Positions 50,540-59,737 of a stretch of 64,000 nt of DNA are shown one piece after another. This stretch comes from Prorocentrum cordatum. Its lineage: Eukaryota > Sar > Dinophyceae > Prorocentrales > Prorocentraceae. The stretch is taken from NCBI GenBank assembly GCA_963575745.1, contig CAUYUJ010000768.1:1-64000 (forward strand), read 5' to 3'. Made by a program: the position numbers and the translations under genes. The first letter of the stretch is position 1, and every line of letters begins with the position of its first letter. The notes below the pieces were generated by a model. It searched no databases. It was not told the DNA's origin and saw only the letters and a list, made by a program, of their open reading frames with translations.

Positions 50540-50575
50540 CTTGAGCCAAAATGGCTTGAGCCAAAATGGGTACGG
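50540..50575 (-). other. Spliced leader plus truncated relict SL of LINE-C
   Basis: Minus strand: an SL with one mismatch (50,555-50,575, CCGTACCCATTTTGG then CTCAAG) is joined directly to CCATTTTGGCTCAAG (50,540-50,554). The relict lacks exactly the first six bases, CCGTAG. That is the product expected if an integrated SL served as 3' splice acceptor at its own AG. Confidence 0.95.
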
Positions 50576-50578
50576 ACC

Positions 50579-50980
50579 CTCCTCCTCCTCCTCCTCCTCC
50601 TCCTCCTCCTCCTACCTCCCTCCTCCGTCCGTCATCCTCCTCTTTTCTCCCCTCCTCCACCTCCCTCGCTCCCCTCCTCCTCCTCCTCCGCCTCGTCCTC
50701 CTCGTCCTCCTCCGTCCTCCTCCTCCTCGTCCTCCTCCTCCTCCTCCTCCTCCTCCTCCTCCTCCTCTTCTCCCTCCTCCTCTCCTCCTCCTCCTCGTCC
50801 TCGTCTCCTCCTCCTCCTCCTCCTCCTCCTCCTCCTCCTCCCCTCCTCCTCCCTCCTCCTCCTCCTCCTCCTCCTCGGGTCCTCGTCTCCCTTCCTCCTC
50901 CTCCTCCTCCTCCTCCTCCCTCCTCCTCCTCCTCCTCTCCTCCCCTCCTCCTCCTCCTCCTCCTCCTCCTCCTCCTCGTA
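50579..50980. repeat. (CCT)n microsatellite at the 5' side of LINE-C
   Basis: About 400 bases of CCT with CGT and CCC interruptions, starting immediately after the SL complement. Confidence 0.96.
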
Positions 50981-51107
50981 TGGCGACGGCGGGGGAGAGG
51001 GGGCGGATCACGCCTGCGCCAGCGCCTGCCTGCGTCGCTCCTGCGAGCGCCCGGACGCGCGCGAGGGAGGCAGGGTGGGCGGGAGGAAGCCCGAACAGGA
51101 CCAAGGC

Positions 51108-51676
51108 GGAGGAGGAGGGGGAGGAGGAGGAGGAGGAGGAGGAGGAGGAGGAGGAGGAGGAGGAGGAGGAGGAGGATGAGGCGGAGGAGGAGGAGGAGGA
51201 GGAGGAGGAGGCGCAAGAGGAGGAGGAGGAGGAGAGGAGGAGGAGGAGGAGGAGGAGGAGAGGGGAAGGAGGAGGAGGAAGACGAGGAAGGAGGAGGAGG
51301 AGGTGAGGACGAGGAGGAGAGGAGGAGGAGGAGAGGAGGAGAGGATGAGGAGGAGGGGAGAGGAGGAGGAGGAGGAGGAGGAGGAGGAGGAGGAGGAGGA
51401 GGAAGGAGGAGACGAGAAAGATGGGAGGAGGAGGAGGAGGAGGAGGAGGAGGAGGAGGAGGAGGAAAAGAGGAGAGAGGAGGAGGAGGAGAGAAAGAGGA
51501 GAGGAGGATTAGGACGGGACGAGGGGGAGGAGGAGGAGGAGGAGGAGGAGGAGGAAGGAGGAGGAGGAGGAGGAGGGAGGAGGAGTAGGAGGCGAGGAAG
51601 AGGAGGGAGAGGAGGATAAGGAGGAGGAGGGGGAGGAGGAGGAGGAGGAGGAGGAGGAGGAGGAGGAGGAGGAGGA
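51108..51676. repeat. (AGG)n microsatellite, imperfect
   Basis: About 570 bases, in inverted relation to the CCT array across ~130 bases of spacer. Confidence 0.96.
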
Positions 51677-51849
51677 AGCGGAGGGCGGACGGGGTCAGAC
51701 GCAAGGGTGACGATCACTGTGCTTTCGGGCATCGCGGGGCACGGTCGTCTTCCGCACGGTCTGGCGTCGGAGGCCGCGCGAGGGAGGCCCGCGGGCGATG
51801 CGGGTTTGGCCACGGCCTCTGCTCAAGGGGAAAAAACCCTGACCACCCC

Positions 51850-52512
51850 TGGAGCGCCCTAACAGGAAGCGTCTTCGTATTCGGCGTTTCGACAGTGGGC
51901 GGAAAGGGGGAGGGGGGGACTGGGGCAGGGTCTGGCTCCGGACCACCGCCCACTGCGACTGGTAACCCCTGGGTAGCGACTGTTTGCAGCAGTGCGTCCT
52001 ATGGGGGAGGCTCCACCTGCTCGAAGCAGGCGCCCAAAACAGCCAAAAAAAACCCTGACCACCCCAGGGTAACGCATTCTCTTCTTGGTCCGAATGGGGG
52101 CTTCATGCCCCCGAGGTGAGGCGAAGCCAGAGCGAGGGCAACTTCGGAGGAGAATAAATCGAGAATGTCTGAGATGCGAGCGTTTTCTTTTTCGGCATTT
52201 CGACATTGGGCGGAAGGGGGGGAGGGGGGGGTCTGGCTCCAGACCAATGCTCACTGCGACTGTTTGCAACAGTACGTCATATGGGGGAGGCTCCACCTGC
52301 TCGAAGCAGGCGCCCAAAACAGCCAAGATCCACTCCATGTGGAGGGGGGATGCGAGGCCCCGCGCCGATCGGCCAAACAATGAACAAGAAACAGTCACGA
52401 TTCGGGGCCTTTGCAGGACGTCTCGGGCGCCGCGGCCCTCTCAGAGCGCTCCAGAACGCTCAGAGCTCCCCTCGTCCTCTAGCCCAGGCCGACTAAGGGT
52501 GGGGCAAAAGGA
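51850..52512. repeat. 0.6 kb dispersed duplication, copy 2
   Basis: Matches 42,857-43,445 in the same orientation with scattered differences. It has an extra GCAGTGCGTCCTATGGGGGA..AACAGCC block (51,988-52,044) in its first half, so copy 2 shows both tandem sub-units complete. A further diverged relative begins near 53,066 (TTTCGACATTTGG). Confidence 0.85.
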
Positions 52513-53404
52513 AGCGGGGGCCGGGCGCGAGGGGACAGAGCAGGACAGGCCCAGCCCGGGAGGAGGAGGCGGCCCAGCCCTCAGCCTGCAGGCCGGCGCT
52601 CGAGGGCCGCGGCTCGCACACTCGAGGGGACCTCCTCGACCAACGAGCGACGAGTCAGAACGGGTCTTGCGCGAGATGGCATAGAGGCCTTACGCCGCGG
52701 CTTCCGTGGGCCGCCAGCGCGGCACGCCACACGGGAGACGAGGGCGCCCACGCGCGACCTCGCGCGGGCAGTTTAAGCGCGCGGACGTCGGCGCCGGCGA
52801 TCCCGTTGCCGCGTCGCCCCAGTGAAGCTGTGAAGAGAACCTTCTGGACTCTTCGTCGTCTCCCCCTGCAGGCCTGGTTGGCGCAATCCTGGATTTCCAG
52901 ACGAGCGCGCTCCGCTACCCGCAAAGTAACTAGGTACTCGCAAACGGCCTGGATCCGCCGCGGGGGGTCTACGATGAATTACATCGACGCAGACACGTTT
53001 TTTTTTTCTGGCGTTTACGAGGAGGCTGTAGGCACTTTGCGAGTAGTGGAACGCGCTCGGTGAGTTTCGACATTTGGCCGCAGGGTGGGGGAGGGGGGTG
53101 TCTGGCTCTGGGCCGGTGCTTCGTCGATCTGCTTCTACCGGTCGCGCGAGCAGACTGGGGGGAGGGGTCCTAACCCCTCGCCAACAGCAGCCGCCAGAGG
53201 CACCCAAGATCTGCTCGAGGGGGGGAGGGGGGAGGAGGTGAGGGCCCGCGCCGATCGGCGGAATAACTCATGGAAGAACGGCGACCTCGGTTGGGTCGGA
53301 TCGCGAGAGGAGCTCGGAGCGGAGACGGCTACCGGCCCGCCAGCGAGCCGCCCCGAGCCGAGGAATGGCATCGGATCGGACCGCGCCCGCGGGCTGGGCG
53401 TAAT
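52513..53404. other. Non-coding stretch with a diverged relative of the 0.6 kb repeat
   Basis: No supported gene. 53,066-53,275 resembles the 0.6 kb repeat unit (CTGGCTCTGGGCCGGTGCT; GCCCGCGCCGATCGGC). Confidence 0.5.
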
Positions 53405-54990
53405 TAGGGGGGAGGGGCGAGGAATGGGGGAGAGGTGCGGCGGAACGCCGGGCAAGGGTGGGAGAGGGGGGAGAGGCGGGGAGGGGGAGGGCGCGGTGCG
53501 ACGCGGAATGCACTCGTCGGGGCGGAGGGGGCGCTGGACGGAGGTTCCACTGGGCCGCTGGGGAAGCATGGGGAACAGGGCGAAAGGGGGCGGGGAGGGG
53601 GGCGCGCGGCGCGACGCGGAATCAACCTGTCGGGGCGGAGGGGGCACCGGCGGAAGTTCCGCTGGGCCGCCGGGGAGCGCTGGGAGTGCGGGAAAGTGGC
53701 GGGGAGGGGGGGCGCTGTGCGACGTGTGCTGGGGCGGAAGGGGGCGCTGGGCGGGCGGAGGCTCCACTGGGCCACCGAGGAACGACGGCGCGGGTCGGCG
53801 CGGGGTGCGGAGAAGGGAGGGGGGAGGGGCGGGAGGGGGGCGGGGAGGGCGCGGGATACATGATAAAATGGTCGGGGCGGAAACGGGGCATTAGGCGATA
53901 GTTCCACTGGGCCGCTGGGGAACGCTGGGGGAGGGCAGGAGGGGGGCGGGGAGGGGTGGGACGGCGCGGTGCGACGCGGGATGACGTGGTCGGGGCGGAG
54001 GGGGCACTGGGCGGAAGTTCCACTGGGCCGCCGGGGAACGCTGGGGGGTAGGAGGTGGGCGGGGAGGGGGGGGGGTGGCGGTGCGGACGGGGGCGGAATG
54101 AAATTGTCGGTGCGGAGGGGAGGCACTGGGCGGCGGCTCCACTGGGCCACCGGTGAACGCTGGGGAAGGGGTTCGAGGAGGGCGGCGAGGAGGGGGGCGC
54201 GGTGGGACGCGGAAATTATTGGTCGGGGCGGAGGGGGCAATGGGCGGATATTCCACTGGGCCGCAGGGGGAGCGCTGGGGAGGGGCAGTAGGGGGGCGTG
54301 GAAGGGGGGCGGGGGCGCGGTGCGACGCAGAGTAAAATATAAATTTGTCGGTGCGGAGGGGGCACCAGGGAACGCTGGGGGAGGGGTAGAGGGGTGCGGG
54401 GAGGGGCGGGGGCCGGTGCGACCGCGGAATAACAGTTCGTGGCGGAAGGGGCATTGGGCGATAGTTCCACTGTGCCGCTGGGGAACGCTCTCCTTGGGGG
54501 AGGGGCAGGAGGGGGGCGGCGAGGGGGGGGGGGGGGGCGCGGTGCGACGCGGAGTAAACTGGTCGGGGCGGAGGGGGCACTGGGCGGAGGTTCCACTGGG
54601 CCGCTGGGCAACGCTGGGGAAGGGGTAGGAGGAGGGCGCTGTGCGACGTCGAATAAAATTTGTCGTTACGGAGGGGGCACTGGGGGCGGAGGTTCCACCG
54701 GGCCGCTGGGGAACGCTGACGAGGGGAGAGGGGCGGGGAAAGGGGGGGGCGCTGTGCGACGCGGAATGAAGTCGTCGGGGCGGAGGGGCACGTGGCGGAG
54801 GTTCCTCTGGGCCGCTGAGGAAGGGTAAGGGGGGCGGGGAGGCGGGGGCGCGGTGCGATGCGGAATAACAGTGTTTGGGCGGAGGGGGCACTGGGCGGAG
54901 GTTCCACTGGGCCGCAGGGGAACGCTGGGGAGGGGCAGGACGGGGGTCGGGGAAAGGGGGGGTGCGGTGCGATACGGAATCAAGTGGCCG
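53405..54990. repeat. ~110 bp minisatellite, about 14 units
   Basis: Each unit contains GTTCCACTGGGCCGCTGGGG, a G-rich stretch, GCGGTGCGACGCGGAAT and GTCGGGGCGGAGGGGGCACT. Anchors occur at about 53,543, 53,654, 53,763, 53,900, 54,017, 54,136, 54,251, 54,462, 54,590, 54,692, 54,800 and 54,900, with partial units at 53,435 and 54,364. Length varies mostly in the G-rich part. Long frames through it on both strands are artefacts. Confidence 0.92.
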
Positions 54991-55332
54991 GAGCTCTGGA
55001 CACCCTGTGCAAGAGAGTTAAAAATAAACAAAATACCCCACGCACTCAAAAATAATGCAAACATCGCCTCCTGACGATTTTATGTTTCGGATATTCCTCA
55101 TGTAGGTGGTGGGTGGGTAGAAAATGTCCACACCCATCGCGCCAAGATGGTACGACATCGAACTGCGTCGAACAAATATCCATGATCGCCGCCCCACCAC
55201 AACCAAAGTTGACAGGGTTGGATGCGAGGCAACGCGCGGGGGACAAGATATGGACACTCCAACTCTGGGCTTGGCGGTGAGGGGGAGCGAGCCACGTGGA
55301 TATTGCAAGTGTCGTTGCCATCATGCCTGATT
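54991..55332. other. Unique, less GC-rich segment
   Basis: Differs in composition from the flanking minisatellite; no repeat family or convincing protein frame seen. Confidence 0.4.
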
Positions 55333-55359
55333 GTCTTCACGCCGTCGGCGTGAAGACAC
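55333..55359. other. Perfect 12 bp stem hairpin with 3-base loop
   Basis: TGTCTTCACGCC, loop GTC, then the exact complement, followed by CTTTTTGCC. It lies about 20 bases left of the MITE at 55,380. Confidence 0.85.
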
Positions 55360-55379
55360 TTTTTGCCCGGGCACCAGAG

Positions 55380-55572
55380 TTAAGTCGGGCCTGTCCCCCT
55401 ACAGGGGTATTTTCTACGAAACATTAAAAAATACCCCAAACATAATCCAGAAATAATCCAAAAATAGTCTGGGGACTATTCTTTTAATAGTTTTTGACCT
55501 TTTTGGGGTATCTTTGCATATGTCTTACTTTTTCGTCGAAAATTCCCATGTAGGGGGACACGCCCGACATAA
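55380..55572. mobile_element. MITE of the TTAAGTCGGGCC family, copy 2, with an 8 bp target duplication
   Basis: 193 bases. The left end TTAAGTCGGGCCTGTCCCCC is inverted at the right end (complement of TTATGTCGGGCGTGTCCCCC). Flanked by perfect CACCAGAG at 55,372-55,379 and 55,573-55,580. The interior is AT-rich with AAATAGTCTGGGGACTATT. Same family as 6,596-6,757. Confidence 0.9.
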
Positions 55573-55674
55573 CACCAGAGGGACACAGCAAAGCCGTGGC
55601 CACTGGCGGCGCTCCGCCTCGAACGCCCGCGCCGGCGCCGCCGCCGCGCGTAGAAAAACGCGGCCCGGACCCTG

Positions 55675-55836
55675 CCGCCGTCGGCCCCTCTCTGCGGCTG
55701 GCGCTGGGAAGGTAGCGCGCGGCATCGACCTCCAGAATCGGAGGTCGAGCGAGGGGGGGGGGAGCGAGAAGGGGACAGTAGGAGCAGGTTGGGGTGGCGC
55801 CTCGGAGAAGTAATTATGAACGCCTCTCTCTCTCCC

Positions 55837-55872
<36 letters not shown>

Positions 55873-55980
55873 CCTTTCTCTCCCTCTCTCTCTCTCTCTC
55901 TCTGCGGCGGCCGCTGGGGAGGCAGCGCGCAAAACATCGACCTCCAGAAAATCGGGGCGCAGGGCGGGGGGGGGAGCAGT
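55675..55980. repeat. Diverged direct repeat around a (CT)n tract
   Basis: CTCTGCGGCTGGCGCTGGGA..ATCGACCTCCAGAA at about 55,690-55,737 recurs at 55,901-55,956; between them lies (CT)n at about 55,823-55,903. Confidence 0.75.
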
Positions 55981-56029
55981 CTGAGCGGAGCCGGGGGGGA
56001 GGCCGGAGCGGGAGCACGGGAGCACTGGG

Positions 56030-56064
56030 GAGGAGGAGGAGGAGGAGGAGGAGGAGGAGGAGGA
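56030..56064. repeat. (AGG)n tract
   Basis: Short pure AGG array just left of the ~165 bp element. Confidence 0.95.
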
Positions 56065-56084
56065 CATGTGCAGACGCGCGAGCA

Positions 56085-56249
56085 TGAAGGGGCCCCAAGG
56101 ACACACAAATAAATACACACAGATAAAAGTGTTCCCCATATTTTCCCGTATTTTCTGGGTTTCTGTCTTCCCCCCCGCTGCCCATCATTTCCCATATTTT
56201 CTGGGGGGATCGACGATTACTTGCGTCTGTGCGTTTTTTCCCCTCCTGA
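56085..56249 (+). mobile_element. ~165 bp dispersed element, copy 2
   Basis: Starts TGAAGGGGCC and ends CCCCTCCTGA; flanked by GAGCA at 56,080-56,084 and 56,250-56,254. Collinear with 41,562-41,730. Confidence 0.7.
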
Positions 56250-56377
56250 GAGCAGCACTTCCAGTGGCTCAAGATTTACAGGCGGGGACCATGGACATCG
56301 GGCGCCGGCCACGCGCCGGGAGGAGATGCGCAGACCCAGAACGAGATCAAGCGAGGGGGGGAAATGAGAAGGAGATA

Positions 56378-56537
56378 CAGTCGGGGCCCTGAAGAAGGAA
56401 CCCTTTTCGTTGGGGAGGGGCTCCGTGTTCCTTAAGTGGTTCACAGCTTGCCTCAGGTTTTCCTTATCGAAGTGTAACTTGTGGAAAAAAGGGGCCCCGT
56501 TCCTTATTTAGGGTTCCTTAGGTCTACGCCCCGTCTG
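56378..56537 (-). mobile_element. TA-flanked MITE, copy 3 (inverted)
   Basis: 160 bases between TA at 56,376-56,377 and 56,538-56,539. Starts CAGTCGGGGCCCTGAAGAAG and ends with the complement of CAGACGGGGCGTAGACCTAA. Its complement aligns along its full length with 40,666-40,841. Confidence 0.85.
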
Positions 56538-56684
56538 TAGTATCAATATGGTGGGGTTGCGCCTCGAAGAAATACGGACGGAAGTTTCTCATCGTTTTCG
56601 GCCTCCCGTGGCCCTCAGCGGGGCTCTGGGGCCGTCAGAGAACTGCCCAGCATTCGGCGGCGAGCGAAGAGGGGAAGTGAGAAG

Positions 56685-56870
56685 GAGAAGGCCTTCTCAG
56701 AAGGCAGGCCTTCTTAGAAGGCAGGGGGGGACTTCTCAGAAGCCTTCGCACCTTCTGAAAGGTGTTTTGTGTCTTCGGGGAAGGCGTAGCAAACTTCTCA
56801 GAAGGCTGGGGAACTTCCGAGACCTCTGAAAGCCCGCCCCTTCTCACTTCCCCCCCTCGCTCGCCGCCGA
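56685..56870. repeat. Cluster of CTTCT(C/T)AGAAG palindromes, inverted relative of 41.0 kb
   Basis: Five near-palindromic CTTCTNAGAAG-type motifs within ~130 bases, then GGTGTTTTGTGTCTTCGGGG, which is the complement of the GAAGACACGGAAAACC block at 41.07 kb. Confidence 0.65.
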
Positions 56871-57222
56871 CAGAAAGCAGGCTGTCCCTGTGATGCGATC
56901 CCACCGGCGAGGGCCCCTTCTGTGCGAGCTGTCCCCCCTGCCGAGACTTCGTCGGTGCACGCCATCCCCGAGGTGGGGGATAGCGTGCAATACCGTCAAC
57001 ATCGAGAGTACGGACGCGCGGTAAGGATGCAAGCCCCTTTGGGCGCCCCTGTCGAAGCTATTCGAGCGGGGCTGGCTGGCTGGCCATCGGTAGTGTTTCA
57101 GGTTAGACCGAGAAGGCGAGGCTGTAAACCCAGACATGCGACGTCCTGTTGTTGTCAGGGCGGCGTCCCCGGAAACCCAGACCCTTTTCCCCGGGGCAGG
57201 TCTTTCACCCTGAGTCGTTTTC
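56871..57222. other. Non-coding spacer
   Basis: No repeat family or protein-like frame recognised. Confidence 0.4.
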
Positions 57223-57395
57223 CCCCACATGTTTCGTGGGGTTCTGGTTTTCTTCCCTTCCGCGTCTCACCCGCGTCTCCTCCTCCTTCTCTTCCCTCTC
57301 CTTCTCTTTCTTCCCCACATGTTTCGTGGGGTTCTGGTTCCCCACATGCTTCGTGGGGTTCTGGTTCCCCACATGTTTCGTGGGGTTCTGGTTTT
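57223..57395. repeat. CCCCACATGTTTCGTGGGG repeats
   Basis: Four copies at about 57,225, 57,314, 57,341 and 57,368; the last three are tandem with a 27 bp period. Each copy can form a CCCCAC/GTGGGG hairpin. Confidence 0.85.
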
Positions 57396-57455
57396 CTTCC
57401 CTGCCGCGGCGCACCCGCGTCTCCTCACCTCCCCTCTCTCTCCTTCTTACACAGC

Positions 57456-57518
57456 GCAGCACAGCACAGCACAGCACAGCACAGCACAGCACAGCACAGC
57501 ACAGCACAGCACAGCACA
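57456..57518. repeat. (GCACA)n pentanucleotide array
   Basis: About 12 perfect units leading into the 90 bp satellite. Confidence 0.96.
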
Positions 57519-57529
57519 TGCACAGCAAC

Positions 57530-58163
57530 GTAGGGGGTGCGTAGGGGCTGGTCTCTCACCGCGGCCGCTATCCGTGACGGTCGTCCAGGGCACAGCAGGC
57601 ATGGCATATTCTCGACACCATAGGGGGTGCGCAGGGGGTGGTCTCTCACCGCGGCCGCTATCCGTGACGGTCGTCCAGGGCACAGCAGGCATGGCATATT
57701 CTCGACACCATAGGGGTGCGCAGGGGGTGGTCTCTCACCGCGGCCGCTATCCGTGACGGTCGCCCAGGGCACAGCAGGCATGGCATATTCTCGACACCAT
57801 AAGGGGGTGCGCAGGGGGTGGTTTCTCACCGCGGCCGCTATCCGTGACGGTCGTCCAGGCAACAGCAGGCATGGGCATATTCTCGACAGCATAAGGGGGG
57901 TCGCAAGGGGTGGTCTCTCACGCGCCGCCTATCACGTGACAGTCGTCCATAGGCACAGAGGCATGGGCATAGGTCGACACCATAGGGGGTGCGCAGGAGG
58001 TGGGTCTCTCACCGCGGGGTCCGCTATCCGTGACGGTCGTCCACAGGGGCACAGCAGGCATGGGCTATTCTCGACACCATAGGGGGTGCGCAGGGGGGGT
58101 CTCTATCCGACCGCGGCCGCTATCCGTGACGGTCGCCCAGGCACAGCAGTTTGCTATTCTCGA

Positions 58164-58197
<34 letters not shown>

Positions 58198-59465
58198 CCC
58201 CCCCCAAAACAAAAAAAAAAAAAAAATAAGGGGGTGCGCAGGGGGGTGGGGGGGGGTTCCCCCCCCCCCCCCCCCCCCCTTCCCACCGCGGCCGCTATCC
58301 GTGACGGTCGTCCAGGGCACAGCAGGCATGGCATATTCTCGACAGCGTAAGGGGTGCGCAAGGGGTGGTCTCTTACCGCGGCCGCTATCCGTGACGGTCG
58401 TCCAGGGCACAGCAGGCATGGCATATTCTCGACACCATAGGGGGTGCGCAAGGGGTGGTCTCCCACCGCGGCCGCTATCCGTGACGGTCGTCCAGGGCAC
58501 AGCAGGCATGGCATATTCCCGACACCATAGGGGGTGCGCAGGGGGTGGTCTCTCACCGCGACCGCTATCCGTGACGGTCGCCCAGGCACAGCAGGCATGG
58601 CATATTCTCGACACCATAGGGGGTGTGCAGGGGGTGGTCTCTCACCGCGGCCGCTATCCGTGACGGTCGTCCAGGGCACAGCAGGCATGGCATATTCTCG
58701 ACACCAGAGGGGGTGCGCAGGGGGTGGTCTCTCACCGCGGCCGCTATCCGTGACGGTCGTCCAGGGCACAGCAGGCATGGCATATTCTCGACAGCGTAGG
58801 GGGTGCCAAATACCACAGGAAAAAGGGGGTGGTCTCTCACCCACCGCGGCCGCTATCCGTGACGGTCGTGTCCGGGCACAGCAGGCATGTGGGCCATATA
58901 TTCTCGACACCATAAGTGGGGTTTGCTCAGGGAGGGGTCTCTCACCGCGGCCGCTATCCGTGACGGTCGCCCAGGCAACAGCAGGCATGGCCTAATTCTC
59001 GACACCATAAGGTGGTTGCCCTATCCGGTGGTCTTTCAACCGCGGCCGCTATCCGGTGACAGTCGCCAGTGCACAAAAGCAGGCAGGGCTATTCTCGACA
59101 CGTAGCGTGGGGTGCTGCACTAGGGGTGGTCTCTCAACCGCGGCCGCTATCCCGGGAACGGTCGTCCAGGGCACAGCAAAAATGAAAAAAGCAAAAAGCA
59201 TACACAACAGCAACAAAAATCATAAGCAAAAAAAAAAGACGACACACCACACAAAACGCAAGGCAAAGCAAAAAAGGCCATGGCTATTCTCGTCTCGACA
59301 CCACAGGGGGTGCGCAGGGGGTGGTCTCTTACCGCGGCCGCTATCCGTGACGGTCGTCCAGGGCACAGCAGGCATGACAGATTCTCGACACCATAAGGGG
59401 GTGCGCAGGGGGGGGTCTCTCACCGCGGCCGCTATCCATGACGGTCGTCCAGGGCACAGCGGTAT
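57530..59465. repeat. 90 bp satellite, about 20 units, each with a GCGGCCGC site
   Basis: Unit: GGTCTCTCACCGCGGCCGCT, ATCCGTGACGGTCGTCCAGG, GCACAGCAGGCATGGCATAT, TCTCGACACCATAGGGGGTG, CGCAGGG. GCGGCCGC recurs at 57,561, 57,651, 57,740 and 57,831 and onward. Units at 57,860-58,150 and 58,800-59,170 carry many small indels. Homopolymers (58,166-58,280) and an A-rich insert (59,178-59,277) interrupt the array. Confidence 0.93.
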
Positions 59466-59737
59466 CGGCGGGGCAACGGCCACCAACATCATTCTCACAT
59501 GCTTCACTTCAGCTCTCATCTCTCCAGCCATCATATAAGTATGTGGGGTTCCTCGGTAGCGTAATTGACGGTCCCGGGGCCCGGCGAGGGGCCCCCGAGG
59601 CCGAAAATAACCAAAGACCTCCCGTCCTGATTTTGACCACGACCCGATCATGTCTGGGAAGGGTGCCCGCGTGCAGGCCACCCATCCTATCATCGGTGTC
59701 GACTGTAAGCGGGCCCGTCAGCTGGGGGGAACACTGT
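59466..59737. other. Non-coding spacer
   Basis: No gene or repeat family recognised. Confidence 0.4.

Larger units (their letters stand above)
44521..50575 (-). mobile_element. LINE-C: near-complete SL-capped LINE between two AGG tracts
   Basis: Minus strand from a doubled SL (50,540-50,575) through ORF1, EN, RT, CCHC and RNase H to a pure (AGG)21 tail (44,521-44,583) in place of poly(A). One frameshift (46,042-46,046) splits RT from CCHC-RNase H; otherwise it is intact. The minus-strand 5' flank is also (AGG)n. Confidence 0.9.

Noticed and set aside
53135-54907. Pro/Arg-rich proteins of 200-500 residues
   Set aside because: Translations of the ~110 bp minisatellite on either strand.
55333-55368. 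Hairpin plus T-run read as a bacterial-type terminator
   Set aside because: The window is nuclear dinoflagellate DNA; the T-run is short and no gene ends there.
56251-56272. TGGCTCAAG resembling the 3' end of an SL on the plus strand
   Set aside because: Nine bases only, no gene or element begins after it.
58065-58988. Regular frames with repeating MPAVPWTTVTDSGRG-type peptides
   Set aside because: Direct translation of the 90 bp satellite (length divisible by three); present on both strands and broken wherever the satellite has indels.
57530-59465. CRISPR-like regular spacing
   Set aside because: The full 90 bp unit is repeated without unique spacers, and the genome is eukaryotic.
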